A stretch of 64,000 nt of DNA from Apiosordaria backusii (Eukaryota; Ascomycota; Sordariomycetes; Sordariales; Lasiosphaeriaceae). The notes below the pieces were generated by a model. The model was not told the origin of the DNA. It ran no database searches and saw nothing but the letters and a program-made list of their open reading frames with translations. Positions within the stretch are counted from its first letter, which is position 1, and each line of letters opens with the position of its first letter. This document shows positions 52,741 through 64,000 of this stretch, in pieces. Where the stretch lies: NCBI GenBank assembly GCA_030549205.1, contig JAUKTV010000001.1:992001-1056000 (forward strand). The letters are read 5' to 3'. A program made the translations under genes and the position numbers.

Positions 52741-52859
52741 ACATACGACCACAGGCAGCTGAAAATACGGGATCCCGTCCGCTCTCCCCTAGTCAAACAG
52801 CTGACCGCCAGACCAGTACTCAGGTGGGTGACCACTGGGGAATCCCTGGTGTTGTATGT
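52741..52859 (+). rRNA. Dispersed 5S rRNA gene
   Basis: 119 bp closely matching the fungal 5S layout. The 5' end ACATACGACC pairs with the 3' end GTTGTATGT (stem I). Internal GATCCCGTCCGCTCTCCCC and the C-box-like GGTGGGTGACCACTGGGGAA sit at the expected places. A T4 run (52859-52862) follows as terminator. As in Neurospora, it is a single copy between protein genes, about 105 bp from the 3' end of the GNAT gene on the opposite strand. Bases differ from the main Neurospora type in helices II-III, so it may be a variant or diverging copy. Confidence 0.93.
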
Positions 52860-52963
52860 TTTGTTCCCATCATATCATGATCTTTTTGCCCCCTTTTATC
52901 CCCTCCGTTCCAACCATCCCTCCAAAACTGGCTCGCAAAGCCCAAAACAACATCTCGAAAATA

Positions 52964-53756
52964 TCACTTCCCCCTCGCCATCAACCCCTCAACCTTCTCC
53001 CTCCCCCCACCCTCCCACCAATCATCCCAACACAACCCCAGCACAACCGTATCCCTCCCGTAATCCCCCCTCCCACTCCCCGGTGGCAACACCCTCCCAT
53101 TTCCGACCTTTTGCCTCTCCTCCCCCCCTCGGAAAACCATATGCCACCTCAACACCCCCTCCTTCCTGAACCCCAACCTCTCCGCTGTTTTTATACTGGC
53201 GGTGTTCATCGAGCTAGTCTTCCATTGCACCCTTCTCAGCCCCATCCCCCCGTACTCTGGGGCAGCAAAAGCAAACTGCAGCATCAACCCCACGGCATTG
53301 GTAGTAACATGCGTGCGCTGATATTTTGGTAAGATAACAATACAACCTATCTCGGTGGACAGGTGCAAGGTGCTGGTGTCCATAAAGGACATCATACCCG
53401 CCAGCTCCCCTTCCTCATCCTCGGCCGAGCGAGGGCGGGTCTTGTCAATGACGGCGAAGGTGAACCAGCCTGGGTTTGAGCCCGAAGTCTTGTCGAGGAA
53501 CTGCGAGACGAATTCCTCTGTGGTTGTGTAAGGGCCGGAAGCCATGTGGGCGTACAGGTCCGGCCGAGCGACTACATGCCCCACGAAGGTACTGGCATGG
53601 CGCTCAGGCTTTGGTTGCCGGGGGATGGGTCAGCATGTTAGTCTTTTCCGTGTGGTATGGGCTGGGACGCGGGGCAGATACCGAGAAGGGGATGAGTTTC
53701 ACCCTTTCGTTGGTGAGGGTTCGGATGGGGAAGAGAAAGTTGGGGGGTTGAGACAT
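52964..53756 (-). CDS. GNAT N-acetyltransferase, RimJ/RimL type
   Basis: Exon 1 53756-53682 (25 codons, MSQPPNFLFPIRTLTNERVK) and exon 2 53608-52964, 73-bp intron, phase 0; the join reads LIPFS^PERHASTF. 239 residues. The opening 'TNERVKLIPFSPERHA' is the usual RimL-type first strand. Motif A is IGCIVILPKYQRTHVTTNAV, where the Gln/Arg-x-x-Gly-x-Gly/Ala acetyl-CoA loop is replaced by QRTHVTTNA, as in many fungal members. MNTASIKTAERLGFRKEGVL is the conserved Asn...GF.kEG block. It probably acetylates a small molecule or protein N-terminus; the substrate is unknown. An open frame beginning inside exon 2 is the same gene without its start. Confidence 0.88.
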
Positions 53757-53982
53757 GGCGGCATTCTCGCACACCAGTGACAGCTGTTGAGGGGGTGTAT
53801 GGATTAGCCTGTTTCTGGGGGCACGGCAACGAGGCAGAGCAACGGCAAGATATGTACCGAATGAAAGATGAGGGGTCTGTCGGGAGAGTTTCCAAGTGTA
53901 CTCTCTCCTAGAGTGACTCAGCCTCGGCCGTGCAGCTTTCTGGGCTGGGTAAGAGCAGACAAGGGCTGGAAATGGTGTATGC

Positions 53983-54101
53983 TATCTAAAAGATAGTGGT
54001 GATGAGGCTCTCTATCCCATTGATAATCCTGGGTGGTTACGGTTTATCTGGGGAGAGCGATCAACTCTCCTCAAGATAATCCAGGGGCCAAAAAGATTAT
54101 C
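53983..54101. promoter_or_regulatory. Cluster of seven GATA cores upstream of the GNAT gene
   Basis: GATA or TATC at 53983, 53992, 54013, 54022, 54045, 54075 and 54098: seven in 119 bp where about one is expected by chance. The first two form a close inverted pair (TATCTAAAAGATA). They lie about 230-345 bp upstream of the GNAT start. Fungal GATA factors (nitrogen, iron or light regulators) bind such pairs; which one, if any, is unknown. Confidence 0.45.
54044..54079. repeat. Inverted repeat (hairpin) within the GATA cluster
   Basis: Left arm TTATCTGGGGAGAG (54044-54057), seven-base loop, right arm CTCTCCTCAAGATAA (54065-54079): arms pair except for a small internal mismatch. Each end is a GATA core. 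Confidence 0.65.
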
Positions 54102-54893
54102 TATGGGAGAGCGATGCGCAAAGCTGAGTCACAAAAGTCGGCCTTGTAAGCTGAGTCAGGCAAAGCTCCTCTTGCGAGAATAGAACGTGGCCAATGCGAC
54201 CATGGCATTGTTCACTGTCCTCACGATGCAAAGTTTGGAACTCAAGGTGTAAAGAATGATCAACCAACCCATGTTGTGTTGTCTTTGTTGAAGTGCTAAC
54301 TAATGAAGCTATCTACTTGAAGCGTAATATGTACCACGAAGGGTAAGAAAGCCAAAAAAAAAAAAAACTAACTAATTGGGGGGGTATCATCATGTGCGCC
54401 TGCCTTATTCCTTCAAAACCAGCTAATAAACAATCCAAAAACTGACCGATGGGGTATCTCTCAAAAACCAAAACCAACAAACATGAGACCAATAACAAGT
54501 GTCTCAGATAATACAAGATCCCCATCTCAAATAAAAAAAAACAAAAACTCCAATGATGCAAGGCGCTGATGATAATGTGAGTACTGTGAAGTACCTCGGT
54601 GTACATGCCCCCAGTAAAATCCAAATCCCAAACTTTTTTGTGTTCCCGAAAATGCCCAAAATAATGCTTGCTCGCTTAAAACAAAAGAAAAAAATAATTA
54701 TGTCTCGGATGGAAGCATAAGCTGATCCAAATCGAAACGCGGAAGAGAATGAGTAGCGGAACGGATAGTGGCCGATCGCTAATTAGAAGAATATTGGTTG
54801 CGAAGACGAAAAGAAAATTGAGCGGATGTCCAAAGTCCCCTCGGCAGGAACCCGTCCGTGATGCGATAGTGGTAGACAGAACCACAAAGATGT

Positions 54894-54932
54894 TGTGTGT
54901 GTGTGTGTGTGTGTCTGTGTGTGTGTTGTGTG
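54894..54932. repeat. GT/TG microsatellite
   Basis: About 39 bp of GT repeats with two interruptions, in the gap between the GNAT and Ser/Tyr-rich genes. Confidence 0.85.
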
Positions 54933-55469
54933 ATGGGACCAAAGGGTCCGGGTGCCCCTCGGGTGTTGTTGGGAGTTGGGGAAAGACGGGCCTCGGAAGA
55001 GACGGGGGGAATTCCCGACCCTGCCGCACAAAAAAAAACCAAGAGCCCAAGACGGGCCGTTTTTTTGCCCTCCCACAAAATCCTACCAACAACCCTGGCT
55101 CCTGTTCGGATGGAGTCTGAGCGCCGAGGGCCGGTAAAGATGGAAAAAAAACCCTGCTGTTTGCTGCCTCGGCAGAAAAGGACCGAAAAAAAAACATGGT
55201 CAACTCTTTGACCACGTTGCGTCACAGAATGATGGCGGTGACGATGAGATGTGAGTCAAAATCAGGAAGGCTGTTATCCATGTTAGCGGGCATGTCCGGC
55301 TTGTGTCGGGTAGCGCACTTTGATAAAAAGCTTACCGGTTAAAGGAGGTTGCAATGAAACCGTTGACACCCAATACCCCATATTCCACCGCCCACGACTC
55401 GGCATTGGGTTGGTAAGGCGAAATGCTCTGCAGTGATGACGGTTTGTATGCACGGCATGTGAATTTCCT

Positions 55470-55961
55470 TCACTCAGTGATGGGAGTCATGGCGCTGAGC
55501 TTGCTCTTGTTGCTCTTCTTGGTGGCGCTAGCCCGGCGCTTGGCCTGCTGCTTCCTCTTCTCCTTCTCGGCGAGCACGAGGCGCATCACCTCACGTTGGT
55601 AGGCTGCCCTCTCGCGCTGCATCTCAAGGAGCTCGGTTTCGGTGGGGTACTGAGTGGGAGGCGACTGGATGGGAGAGGCGCTGCCGTTGCTGGCAATGTC
55701 GTCCTCATACATGTCGCTGGCGCCCAAGAGGTCGTCGTCCGAGATGTATGATGAAACCCGAGAATCGTAAGAATCTTGCTCGTTGAGGGAATCCCGGCGC
55801 GGCCATGATGGGAAAGCGCAGCTGGCGTCGAGTCCTCGTGTGGAAAATGGGCTGGGAGCGATGTCCATGGGAGAGGCGATGGTGTGGTAGCTGCCATATG
55901 GGCTGTAGGAGTGCGAGTAGGAGCTGCTCGTCGAGCTCGTTGATCCGTATGAGCCGTACAT
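55470..55961 (-). CDS. Ser/Tyr-rich small protein with a basic helical C-terminus, unrecognised
   Basis: 163 residues, single exon, ATG at 55961. The N-terminus is low-complexity Ser/Tyr/Gly (MYGSYGSTSSTSSSYSHSYS), then a proline- and Asp-rich middle (SDDDLLGASDMYEDD). The C-terminal third is a continuous charged helix (TETELLEMQRERAAYQREVM, LAEKEKRKQQAKRRASATKK), compatible with a coiled coil or nuclear localisation signal. Codon use is strongly G/C-ending as in expressed genes. The leader has a GAT/ATC repeat, and upstream lies the 8-kb gene-free end, so it may have an unusually large regulatory region. No family recognised. Confidence 0.75.
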   Translation of the reverse strand: MYGSYGSTSSTSSSYSHSYSPYGSYHTIASPMDIAPSPFSTRGLDASCAFPSWPRRDSLNEQDSYDSRVSSYISDDDLLGASDMYEDDIASNGSASPIQSPPTQYPTETELLEMQRERAAYQREVMRLVLAEKEKRKQQAKRRASATKKSNKSKLSAMTPITE

Positions 55962-58900
55962 TGTGACTGTTGATGTATATGTCGTCGGTGGTGACGTAGT
56001 GTGTATGGTATGGATGCTTGATGTTGTTGTGGAGTATCAAGATGGATATGATCTTCGAGTGATGTTCGATGATGATGATGATGATGATGATGGTGAAGTT
56101 CTTGTTGGAGCAGATCAGGATCCAGAAGGCAAGAGTGTGAGGATGGGGAGGAGTGAGTCTTATATGTATCTCTCGTGGATGACCAGGCAGGGAGAGCGGA
56201 AGCAAGGGTGAGAGTCCCAGGAAACAGGATACGTGGGGCAGATTAAACACTGAGATTCCGTTTGGAGCGAAACAGGCATCTCGGGCAATGCTTGGAGAGG
56301 AAAGACAAGTGACAAGTGACAAGGCAAGGGGGTGGTGACAGGGGGAGGCGGGTTGCGGCGCGCAAAGGTATCTCGGTACGTACCCAAGTACCCTCCGTTT
56401 TTGGCTGGCCGACGGAGCAAGAGTGGGATGCCGCCGTCGGGATCGTCCCCGTGTGTGGGCACCCCATGATTCACACTAAATTAGCCCGCCTGGGGCCCTC
56501 GGTCGGGACAGCTGGGGCCTCGAGATCCTGCCCAACCGCGGGCCTCCCCCACGCGCATGGACAAACGCTACACACCAGCGCTGCCGCTACACCTGCACGC
56601 AAACTTGCGGTGTCGATTGCATCTTGACCGCCCTCTCTCCATCCCGCTCTCGCTCCGTTTTGTCATGGTGAATCACTGACTGTTGCCTCCCACCGGCTGA
56701 CACAGCCCTTTCGAGCTCCGAGTCGAACACTCTTCAAAATGCCACTTCGGTCGGATTTGTAAGATCGTGATACTCCCTTTCTCATTACGGGGGGCTCAGC
56801 CGACCGGAGCCAAAAAAGAAACGAATTCCATCTGTCATCAAACGAGCCGGTTCCAAAATCCAAAAGGCCGGGTTTTCTCAAGGGCTTCTCCCCTGTCCGG
56901 ACGAGCTCCCCGGTGAGGAGAGCCGGGGTTAGAGAAGTTTTTTTCACCTTCTGGCGTCCGTTGCGCGCTCGCGCCTCGGTCCCAGTGGTTCTCATCTCCT
57001 TGCTCTCACCCCTCGGCTCCGTTTAGACGGACAGACGGGGGAATGAATGGCATGGGAATGGAGACAAGGGAAAAACATGGGAGAGTCCGCGCGCGCGGCG
57101 CGATTAACCAAATCACACCACCATTCCGGCCCCATTCGTCTGGGGTTGGAGAGACCAGACCTTTCCCTGGGTCTTCCTCCACGCCAACGGACCCCTGTTG
57201 GGCTTTTGTCTCACCGTCAGCGCCCAAGGCTGCCAGATTTCGCACCTCCCTCCCACACACCTCCTGCATGAAAGTGAGGTGCCGGCGATGCACCTCGTGG
57301 AAGCCTCACCGCTCCCTAAGAAATCCCCTCCTCCGTTTTCCATGGGGGTATGTAGCAAACGGCGGCGGCGGCAAGCGGTGCGGGCGGCAGTTGGGCATTT
57401 CTCTTCGCATTCCCGTCGATATCCAGAGTATCAGTTGGGAGACAAGAAAGCCCTGATATCAAGAAACAAACTGCAAGAACAGTTGGCAATCTATGCACAA
57501 ACAACGCATTTGCCCGTGTGGGCTTTTTGTTTCTGTCATTTTTTTTGTCGGGCAGTTGCTTTTCCATCCCTTTTTTTTGTGTTGCTTTTCGGTCTCCCTT
57601 GCGAATGTTTGTGATTTTGCCCACATCCAGCGCTGTCTAGACCACAGTGTAAATGACCTATCACGGACCCCCTCAAAACCCTCAATTTTCAGCCAACAAA
57701 AACAAACTTCAACCCCGTATTTCCCCATGCCTAGCTGATACCGATCTGATGGGTCAAGGGCAAACTCCACATATCAAACAAACAAACTTCCAAAACCTGA
57801 TTTTCCATATCTCTCATTCCCGGCTAGGTATCTGTGTAAGTGCTCCGTTTTCCATCTTATCACTTATCACACAACACAACGGGGCTGGACCTCAGCTCTC
57901 TCCGTCCGGGGTAGACGGCTCCAGATCGCGAAAGGGCGGACCCGAACCCCTTCCCTCCCCCCCACACCACACCACCCTTTTTTTTGGTTTGTGTCTGGAA
58001 ATGGAAATACACACCCCAAATTCGAAGCCAACGAAATGGGTTGGACAACAACCAACGAACTCTGGGAGCACAGTGTAACACGGCACTTTTGACAAAAAGA
58101 GACACCACTGGCACCTGACCGCCAACGCGCATTGCGCAAACTGGTATTTGGAAAATAGATGGTACTGTACTTCCAACAATATCTATAAGGACAGGTAGGT
58201 CAGGTAGGGTAGGGCAGAAGCTGACGTTGGCTCTGCTCTCTTGATTACAATTACAACCATCATCACAATCGGTGTTCACTTTCGGTCCTTCATGTCACCA
58301 CCACCACCACCACCGGTCGGCGGCTTTTCCAAAATAGTTGCCTACCTTGACATGCCATGCTTTTGCTTCGTTGTCCGTCCTCATCTACTCTGAGATGCCT
58401 TGCCGCCCCGGATTTCTTGTTTGTTTGTTGCCAGCAAACGTCATTCATTCATCCACCTTGGCCCTGCCTTGTTGCTAGCTACCCAAGGTACCGTACCTAG
58501 CTCCCGACGGTTGGGCTTCCCGTTCCCGCCCGCATCGGATAGCAAATACCTAGCCAACACACAAAACACGGAATATCGCATCGCCTTGTTTTTTTACCTA
58601 TTGTCCCAGCTGTGCCGAAAACTCACCGACTCGTCTCGTCGGACTTGCTCCAAATCCAGCACTCATTTCCATCCCTTAATTACTCACTCGCTCGCTTCAC
58701 TGCCTTGTTGGCGATGACTCTGTTGTGTTCCCCCAACTGCCAGTGTCCTGTGTAGCAATGCATTTCCCAAGTATACGGATTACGGAGCGTGTGTGCTGTG
58801 CGTTTCTGCTGTGCTGCGCCCCTTTGGCCTACAAAGTACTATATCTATAGGGCTGCCTACGAGCTTTGTTACACGAAGGGGGATGAGATGAGAAATGGGG

Positions 58901-61900
58901 GTAATGGATGATGCACATCCGTTAACCGCCCGCTTCTTCCCATCTCCCCATCCCCCCAACCCCCATCCCCGCGCCCCCGCCTGTGCCGTATTCTGAGAGG
59001 GGAACGGCGAGTCAGAGTCGCAGTTCTGTATGTGAGTTGTATAGGGCAGGAGGTACGGGTGCGGCGGTGAGGTTCTTTTTTGTGTGTGGGATCTTACCGA
59101 TTGTCCGAGTGTGTGGTACGAGAAGGTAGGTAGGTATATGCAAGGACCGAGAAGGTGCTGGAAGGGGATTATTATTGCTTTGCTTACTCTTGTCCTTCCT
59201 GAGCATTTCCCATTCTGGGGGGGGGGGGTGTTGGTGATGGTGATGATGATGAGAGGCGCGGGAACTGTGATAGTGGATGACGACTTGTAGGGTTGCGACT
59301 TTTTGTGTTACGGTATTTTGCGATTTGGCGGTGATGAGATGGGAATATGCGAAGTAATCAATATACTGACCGTATTTTGGTGGTGATGATGGTGTTGCTT
59401 TCCGATGATGGACAAGTCCCACCGTTTGGAGGGGTCGGAACGGAATCGAGGGGTTGAGTTTGTTATCGACGATTAGATACCTATGATTAGATAGGTAGAC
59501 ACGGATGGCTGTCTTTCTCGGCCGGTGCCCTCGGATCGCGTACTTTTCCTGCGGCAGTCTTATGTAGGTAGGCTGTATGCGCTGTTTGACGCTTGACTTT
59601 GACATGCAGCTTTCACCGTCTGTTTGGCGCTTGGCCCTGTTCCCCGCCAGTGGTTGGAGATGTTGAAGGCTTTTCACAGGAATTCTGACGTATGTATCCG
59701 GATCTTGGCCTGGAGTCGGGTAGTGTATGACAAGATGAACTTGATTTGTTTAGACGAGACAACTCCGGCCCGCCACCGCTTGAGCTTGCCTCTTTTCCAC
59801 GGAGGTGCGACAACGGCAGCGAAAACCGGATTGTTTCAAGCCAGCAAGAGCTTGGAAACGTTACCATAGCGGGCATGATAGTGTCATCGAAGTGTTCACG
59901 GTGTCTTGCAGACCGCTTTTCGCTTTGGCTTTTCCCCAGATTCTGGCGGCCGTTGTTGATTTGCTCAGGATCTCCATGTCAAAGTCCCGGACCGCTCCAG
60001 GCTGTGGATCAGCATCTGAGAGGCCCACACGCTCTCCGGAAGGCGGGTCCCGCCTGCAAAGTGTGGAGAAGCAGGGCTGCTTGGTTCTTTTCCAGACCTT
60101 CTGCCGGTGTCTGAGTAAGATACTGATTGATGACGGGCGGGAAAGGCGTATCTCTTACATGTCTTGAATGCAGCATCCGATTAGTAGAGAGTGAGGAGGA
60201 TGATCATGATAAGCATCACACGTGTACTCTCTGTCGACAGTCAGCAAGACGAACTGGTTCGGCGCGTTTTCGGCTTCTCTTGTCAAAGTGCCGCCAAGCG
60301 TTCCATCGCGATCCGGTAGTGCAAAGAAACGCGACACGGTCAAAAAAAGGGAGATCAGAGCGCGAGGCCAGGGCGAGCGATGCTCGGACCCAGAACCAAG
60401 CACGCGTGTTTCATGGTCGAGACGGTTCACGTCTTCCGTTTTCCCCATTTTCTCATCTTGAAGCCACAAGTTGACGCCATGAACTAAGCCAGAGACGAGA
60501 AGCGATAGTGTAGACGATAAAATCCAAACTGGTGGTAAATTGGTGGCGCCTGAGGCCAAGATAATTTCCGACAAAACAAACAGACAAAAAAGAAACACCA
60601 GAGCAAGCCATCTTCATTTGCGATTTGCTCACGTTTGGCAAAATATTTTCGTATTCACACAATTGATTTTCTTTTGCTACTGCGTACTACTTCACCGCAA
60701 ATTGTTAGGGCCTAGACAGCACATCGCCATCGAAGCAAATCTAGATCCTTCGTGTCTGCACCACCGTGACAACCGAACAGCTAGAGTTGCATACCCGTAC
60801 CGCGTACCGGACCGGCTTCATCATCCGGGCTTTCCCTTTTATGATTGAAAAAACTTTGTTGGTGATGTTATCAGTTCTCAGATACGCTAGCGGTTGCTAA
60901 CATTCAGGTCTCGCTTCCCCTTCGCCGGGAGGACTTCCCGTTGGCCGCCAGTAGGGTCAGGATCACCAACACTACCGCCGGCAGAGCATCCGGGGCTCAA
61001 GGCGGTCAAAGCGCAGCTCAGCTCCCTCACCTCCGTCCCATGTTCGTGTCTCTCCAACTGTCCCCGCCCTTCCGACCGACCGTTCAGCCATTCAGCCATT
61101 CAGCCGTCCCAGCCCTGGCCCTGAACCCTGTCCAACCAGAGAAACGGAATCCACGGTCAAGAAAACGGTGAACGGTCAGTGGGAGAGGTGAACCGTGCCA
61201 ATGCTCACCCATGCCCGACCATGCGGCCGGAAGCTGACCCGGAAGCTTGCTCCGCTTGCCAGGTCTCTCAATTGCCATGTTTGGACCTGTCAACCCAAAC
61301 GGAGAATGGGATCAACAAGATTGCAGGCAATTAATCCCGACCGACACCGACGCCGGCATTACCGTTAGCTGTTTCTTGATTTCTAGCATAGGATGTCGGG
61401 AGGTCACGAGGACAACGGCGATGACAACTCGCAATCTTGAGTGACAAGAGAAGAAACAAACACCGCGAGGGGGTTCAGATGAACTGCGCAATGATGTGAT
61501 CACCACAGCGTGGGGAGGACCCCTGAGAATTGCTTCTTGTTGCACGCATCCCCGAGGCACACAGCACCACAACGGAATCCTATCCCATGCTCCCCGCCCT
61601 CCCTATCGCCGCGGCACGTTCAGCTATCGGACCCAGCGGAAAGGGAGGAAGCGTGCCCAGCCCGCGCACACCGAGGATCTGGGAGAGAGTGGACCTTGTC
61701 CGGGGAAATGAGGGCGCGCGGGGGGCCTCGGAAACGCATGGGATTGCAATTCCCTCATCCCTCGTCATTCCTCATCCCTCCACCAATTTTTCGCATCCCA
61801 CTCCTTCCTTCTTCCAGCTCTGTCGGGGAAAGTCGCGACGTTGCGCGACGTCGCGGGTAGAGGGTGGCGGCGGTTGTCGGCGTGGGGGTGGGGGTCTCTT

Positions 61901-64000
61901 CGGCTGGCCCAAGGGAACGGAAAGAGAAGCAGGAAAAGGAAAGCGAAATCTCCCGAAACACCATCCCAGTCAACGATAATCGATAACCCCCACCCTTCAC
62001 ACTCTGCTTCAGCATTCTCAAAACGATGTTGTTGCCCGCTCCCACGCTGCTATGCTTGTGAAAACTGAAAAGGACCAGGAGCACCAAAACCATCACGACC
62101 TTCCCGGTCCGGAAGCTCGGTATGCATCGCAGCATCATCGCATGGAGCCGACTATTCTTGGTAGGGAAAGTGTCAAAAGTCTTCTCGAAGCCTGCATGGA
62201 AGGGCTGAGGTAATATCGGACACCCGGGGACGGCTGTTCTCACTCTTTCGGATGAATTTGGACCCTTGAATCTCCACGATGCCTTTCAAAAACCACAACC
62301 GACGGTAAAAAGACGCATCACATGCTTATTCCGACACCTCCGTCATTTTCAGACCTCTCAGTGAACGAGTCCCACCACCATGATCAAAACGGCCTGTCTC
62401 GCATCGAGATACCCACTTCCCCAGAGTTTCACAGAACGGAGCCTAACACTAGTGTAAAGGGACCTTTGACTTGTCCTCTCACATGAGGCTGTACGAGCAT
62501 GTGTAAGACGGGACGGGGCGGTAGTGTCAGTCTTGTCTTGCGGAGGAGGGGGAATATGACTCAACACGTTCATATGTCAGCCAGGCGCAATCCCATCACC
62601 AGACCCGGGGACCTATACGACCTCGGGATTCGGGCAGGAGCATCTGATACGATGATGCTAACCACCAATACCGCTCTTCAACATCGTGAAAGTCAAAAAC
62701 AGGGAACCGTCGATGACGCGGATTTTGCCATTTGTTCCCCCTTCCCATACGTTGAACCGAGGCTTGTGATTCAAGAAGTTGGCCAACTAAGCTGTCGGCC
62801 ACACAGAACACAGATGCTTGATCTGGTGTTTTTGACTGGATGAGGCGAAAATGGCCCAACTCAGTGTCCCGTCCTACCGATCAAACGGGTCACAGGCTAA
62901 AATGGCTGTGCTCCATTCCAGGCCGGTCTGTCGCCCAAAAAGACGCATTTTCCTCCAATGGATGGTGTAAGTGCCATTCTGGGGGATCTGATTGGTGGTG
63001 TTGCGAGTGGACGATTAGAAATGCAACGTATCCCTCTACATCTGCAGGTATCTTTGCCTTGCATTACATACCCAAGCGAGGTACCTGCTGACCGTTGAAT
63101 CGGGGCTTTTTTTTCTGGTCCACCCAGCCGGTGCGGATGGGCCACGTCGATCCGCAGATCCGGCGGTCGGTCGGTATGGGGTCGTTAACGCCGATGCCCA
63201 GTTCGGGCCGGTGCGGAGAGGTGTGGGTCTTTTCGGTCCTTGCCTCCGGTATGCGGGCAAAGGCGGGGCCGATGTGGACTCCGGTTTATTACACAGATGG
63301 CACATAACACCGGGATACAGGTAGGTCAGTTAACTCCGGGTTGATCGGGGATGATATTCTGACTCTACTCCGAGGGGAGTCTAGATGTTATCACCGATAG
63401 CATGTTGCACGCCTACGACAACAATAGCAGCTTGTCCTCAGCCGTGCAATGTTGCTCCCAGAGAAGTATCACCGGTTTATCTCACAATCTCCGTTGTTTG
63501 CACACTTTCTAACCGGCAAAGTAGCACAATCGCTCCCCCAGAACAAAGCTATCATCCCACCCAGCGACATCACTCTCGAGGAAACATCTCCAGTTTCATC
63601 TCATGTTTCCAACCTCTCTCTCTATATACCCCTTTCAAAAGCAGCTCTATTCACGCAGAATACTCCACATGCCCCCCTATGTACCCTATACCTCCCTCCC
63701 ATCGGAGAGATAACTAACTTAGCTGCAATAGCTGATCAAGGGCGCCAATGCACGAGATAGGACCATACATGCATATCAAGATCTCGCTATGCTTGACACT
63801 GTGCTGCTGCTCTCCCTTACATCCTCAATACAACCCTACAGAGTCCAATAAGCGCCCAGATCTGGGGGTTTAGAAATCACCATCATGTAGTGTACAGCTT
63901 CTCATACAAATGCCACTGTGACTGTCATGCGTTAAGATGCAACTTTGGATGGCTTGATATGGAGGGGAGTAGATGTAAAACAAGCCTCGGGGAACGTTGC
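55962..64000. other. 8-kb region without a recognisable gene
   Basis: Every open frame here is short (at most about 220 codons) and low in protein-like content; frames overlap on both strands. No tRNA, 5S gene or transposon features seen. Visible structure: the GAT repeat at 56068, pyrimidine-rich tracts, an 11-G run at 59218-59228, three TTCAGCC(A/G) units at 61083-61106, and a GC-rich palindromic stretch around 61833-61855 (CGCGACG...CGTCGCG). GC content is not depressed, so it does not look like RIP-mutated repeat remains. It probably includes long promoters or leaders of the gene at 55.96 kb and of a gene beyond 64 kb, or unrecognised noncoding RNA. Confidence 0.5.
56068..56092. repeat. 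GAT trinucleotide repeat (eight units)
   Basis: Eight consecutive GAT units on the plus strand (ATC on the transcribed strand), about 110 bp upstream of the Ser/Tyr-rich protein start, so probably in its 5' leader. Confidence 0.85.

Larger units (their letters stand above)
53757..55469. other. Intergenic: GNAT promoter; 3' flank of the Ser/Tyr-rich gene
   Basis: About 1.7 kb. The GNAT-proximal part has a GATA-core cluster and hairpin (53983-54101); 54,300-54,700 is A/T-rich; a GT repeat lies at 54894-54932. No gene seen. Confidence 0.55.

Noticed and set aside
53900..54800. A/T-rich stretch considered as a RIP-mutated transposon relic
   Set aside because: No TpA-rich signature or transposon-like protein remnants are visible; composition only mildly A/T-rich.
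59012..59677. 221-codon minus-strand frame in the 8-kb gap
   Set aside because: His/Pro/Thr-rich low-complexity translation, no motif, no plausible exons around it.
10097..63327. Recurring TAGGTAG motif in intergenic DNA (e.g. 10097, 15456, 26980, 29563, 59492, 59565)
   Set aside because: About 9 plus-strand and 2 minus-strand copies seen against roughly 8 expected for a 7-mer in 64 kb on both strands; not a convincing excess.

Overview
The window reads as nuclear DNA of a filamentous ascomycete, most likely Sordariomycetes/Sordariales. Support comes from short introns (about 50-160 bp) with CTAAC-type branch sites, starts in CA(A/C)CATGG or CAAGATG contexts, NRC-2-like and cytochrome c genes that closely resemble Neurospora-type sequences, a dispersed single 5S rRNA gene with an upstream TATA element, and an intron-bearing elongator tRNA-Met. 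No bacterial-style operons, transposons or CRISPR arrays are seen.

Layout. 1-9 kb: the 5' part of a polytopic membrane protein, an NRC-2/Fpk1-type AGC kinase, an AT-hook/C2H2 zinc-finger protein. 9-24 kb: a dense housekeeping block with a divergent SDR (apparent frameshift), Tma46, Ost4, Yra1/ALYREF, Vps24, the p23 co-chaperone, a small lysine-rich protein, Dad3 and mitochondrial uS5. 24-36 kb: a small single-pass membrane protein, an unrecognised acidic protein, a Nudix (DIPP/Aps1) hydrolase, a 3-kb gap, arginyl-tRNA transferase Ate1 and a Cog7-like Golgi tether subunit. 36-46 kb: a 1177-residue PARP-E2 fusion, exosome subunit Rrp42, a mitochondrial membrane protein, cytochrome c and tRNA-Met(CAT). 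46-56 kb: an unrecognised protein, a 2.6-kb gap with tandem duplications, a CorA-like two-TM protein, a ubiquitin C-terminal hydrolase, 5S rRNA, a GNAT acetyltransferase and a small Ser/Tyr-rich protein. 56-64 kb: about 8 kb in which I find no credible gene.

The genes are mostly unrelated housekeeping functions: RNA export and decay (Yra1, Rrp42), translation (Tma46, uS5m, 5S, tRNA), secretory pathway (Ost4, Cog7, Vps24), chromosome segregation (Dad3) and respiration (cytochrome c). Three loci touch the ubiquitin/N-degron system (Ate1, PARP-E2 fusion, UCH), but they are not adjacent and I infer no joint regulation. The most unusual protein is the PARP-E2 fusion. The most unexplained non-coding structures are the 8-kb gene-free end, the 22-bp perfect inverted repeat between uS5m and the small membrane protein gene, and the GATA-core cluster with a hairpin upstream of the GNAT gene.

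Exon boundaries were placed by eye from GT/GC-AG signals, frame continuity and family resemblance; none was tested against transcripts.
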